Assembly: GCA_023387235.1 (NCBI GenBank)
Contig: JAEWIJ010000180.1
Coordinates: forward strand, 1 to 32,789
From: Pseudomonadota bacterium
GTDB lineage: Bacteria > Pseudomonadota > Alphaproteobacteria > Rhizobiales > Hyphomicrobiaceae
DNA length: 32,789 nucleotides
Direction: 5' to 3'
Every line of letters begins with the position of its first letter. Position 1 is the first letter of the stretch. The notes under the pieces were generated by a model that searched no databases, was not told the origin of the DNA, and worked only from the letters and a program-made list of their open reading frames with translations. Positions 31,753-32,789 of the stretch are shown here, one piece after another. Position numbers and translations under genes: made by a program.

Positions 31753-32204
31753 GGATGCTGCTCCTCGGTCTGGTGGTCGTGATCGCGACGCTCGGCGGCA
31801 GCTATGCCGCCATGCAGATGCCGCGCGCGACACCGGGCAAGGCCGAGGATACAGCCGAGAAGGCCGAGGTTGTGAAGCTCGATCCGGTCTCGGTGCCGGT
31901 CGTCCGCGAGGGCAAGATTCAGGGCTATGTGATCGGGCGCTTTGCCTTTTCCGCGTCCGCGAGCGCCATCCGCAAGGACAAGGACGCGCTGACCCTCTAC
32001 GCGAGCGAGGCGATCTTCAGGTCGGTCTACGAGGAAGAAGGGCTCGACTTCACCGCGCTCAAGATCATCGAGGTCGACAAGCTGATCGGGCGCATGGTCG
32101 CCAAGGCGAATGCACGCATCGGCCATCCGACGATCGCGCAGATTTTCGTCGAGAGCATGAATTTCCTGGCCCATGACGCCGTGCGCTGCCAGCCGGCGAA
32201 GTAG
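31746..32204 (+). CDS. Membrane-anchored protein of unknown function after flgN
   Basis: I do not recognise the family. The 152-residue product has one N-terminal membrane helix or uncleaved signal (residues about 3-22, MLLLGLVVVIATLGGSYAAM). A charged linker follows, then a periplasmic domain: VVREGKIQGYVIGRFAFSAS, DALTLYASEAIFRSVYEEEG, LKIIEVDKLIGRMVAKANAR. The layout (short cytoplasmic end, one helix, a roughly 110-residue periplasmic domain) resembles FliL, but I see no clear FliL motif. Overlap with the flgN-like gene by 7 bases puts it in the flagellar transcript. A role at the stator or basal body is possible but inferred only from position and topology. Confidence 0.75.
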   Translation: MVRMLLLGLVVVIATLGGSYAAMQMPRATPGKAEDTAEKAEVVKLDPVSVPVVREGKIQGYVIGRFAFSASASAIRKDKDALTLYASEAIFRSVYEEEGLDFTALKIIEVDKLIGRMVAKANARIGHPTIAQIFVESMNFLAHDAVRCQPAK

Positions 32205-32233
32205 GACGCCGAAGCGACCAGGATACGCGGACG

Positions 32234-32578
32234 ATGATGATGACGCTGAAAGGTCCTCACGCCCTCTCGTTCGATGCGTTGCAGCGCGTGCTGCCGAAGG
32301 CGCGGACGGGCATATATGCTCTCGGCTACGTCGATAGGGAAGGGCGGTTCCGGGTGCAGGCCGTCGGGCGCGACGACTATGACGTGCGCGCGCGTCTGAG
32401 CGAGCTGATCGGCTCAAGCTCGATGTTCAAGTTCGCTGTCCTGACGAGTGCGCGCGATGCATTCCTAGAGGAATGCGCGCTCTTTCATGAGCTGAGGCCG
32501 CCGTCGACGATTATTCATCCTGCGCGGCCGCGCGGGACGGACTGGCAGTGTCCTCATTGTCTTCAGCATGCTCTTTGA
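32234..32578 (+). CDS. Small GIY-YIG-like protein with C-terminal CxxC
   Basis: This 114-residue product starts at one of three successive ATG codons (32234, 32237, 32240). It contains GIY (26-28) in a predicted first strand (TGIYALGYVD), VGR (44-46), R54 in DVRARLSEL, and E79/E80 followed by CALFHEL. The order GIY, VG(R), Arg, Glu is that of GIY-YIG nuclease folds, with the second motif degenerate. The tail HPARPRGTDWQCPHC has H95, C106 and C109 and, with C81 or H85, could bind a metal. It lies 29 bases after the previous gene on the same strand, but is unlike any flagellar gene I know. Fold assignment is inference; function is unknown. Confidence 0.65.
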   Translation: MMMTLKGPHALSFDALQRVLPKARTGIYALGYVDREGRFRVQAVGRDDYDVRARLSELIGSSSMFKFAVLTSARDAFLEECALFHELRPPSTIIHPARPRGTDWQCPHCLQHAL

Positions 32579-32765
32579 GGAACGAGAGCATGTCGCTGAG
32601 CCCACGGTGATAGCCGAGGTGCCAGTAGGCCTGCTCGGGCGTGTGCTGGTCGAGATGACGCTGATCGGCGAGCGCATACGGCGCCTCCTCCTCGAGCCAC
32701 GTGCCGAGTTGGGCAATGCGCTGGATAATGCGCTCGTATTTCTTCTCGTCGATCATGCCGGCCAT
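32511..32765 (-). CDS. Small conserved-looking hypothetical protein
   Basis: The complement strand encodes an 84-residue protein from an ATG at 32765 (MAGMIDEKKYERIIQRIAQL); a second ATG at 32756 is also possible. It is acidic and helical. The central part DQHTPEQAYWHLGYHRGLSD with aromatic and histidine residues looks structured, and the tail is Glu/Asp/Ser/Ala-rich. I do not recognise the family. The gene is convergent with the GIY-YIG-like gene and the two coding regions overlap by 68 bases at their 3' ends. No terminator is visible between them. It marks the right-hand end of the flagellar block. Confidence 0.65.
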   Translation of the reverse strand: MAGMIDEKKYERIIQRIAQLGTWLEEEAPYALADQRHLDQHTPEQAYWHLGYHRGLSDMLSFLKEHAEDNEDTASPSRAAAQDE

Positions 32766-32789
32766 AGTGCCGGCGCGACGCTTAGGAAC

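Overview
The window is a nearly uninterrupted flagellar gene cluster from an alphaproteobacterium of the order Hyphomicrobiales (Rhizobiales); I cannot name family or genus from the sequence alone. Evidence for this placement is the GC-rich coding DNA plus markers typical of this order: motE between flgI and flgH, motC after motB, fliK in the position historically called motD, a DUF1217 protein at the edge, flaF-flbT, a short FlgD without its C-terminal domain, and an orphan OmpR-type regulator of the FtcR/Rem family placed directly before flgE.

Layout. (1) A partial minus-strand DUF1217 gene runs off the left edge and diverges from the first plus-strand block. (2) 654-10012 is a tightly packed block: motA, fliN, flhB, an unknown gene, flgB, flgC, fliE, flgG, flgA, flgI, motE, flgH, fliL, fliP (stator part, one C-ring part, export gate, rod, P- and L-rings). 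(3) One flagellin gene (10228-11268) has a structured leader and a strong intrinsic terminator. (4) 11477-18120: fliF, fliH-like, motB, motC, fliK (MS ring, export ATPase stator, motor stator, hook-length control). (5) 18281-20904: fliG, fliM and a membrane-anchored protein of unknown function. (6) 21158-32578: ftcR/rem, flgE, flgK, flgL, flaF, flbT, flgD, fliQ, flhA, fliR, fliJ-like, flgJ-like, flgN-like, an unknown membrane-anchored protein, and a small GIY-YIG-like protein. (7) A small minus-strand gene overlaps the end of the last one.

Together these genes encode most of the basal body, switch, stator, type III export gate, hook, junction and filament, plus local regulators. Not seen in the window are fliI, flgF, fliO and chemotaxis genes; they may lie outside it. 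Many neighbours overlap by 1-4 bases at stop/start, so translational coupling is likely within blocks.

Most of the window is a conventional flagellar locus. The points most worth a second look are the flagellin mRNA leader (hairpins and possible masking of its ribosome binding site, with flaF/flbT in the same cluster), CtrA-like boxes before flagellin and ftcR, the apparently non-phosphorylatable receiver of FtcR, and several small uncharacterised proteins embedded in the operons.
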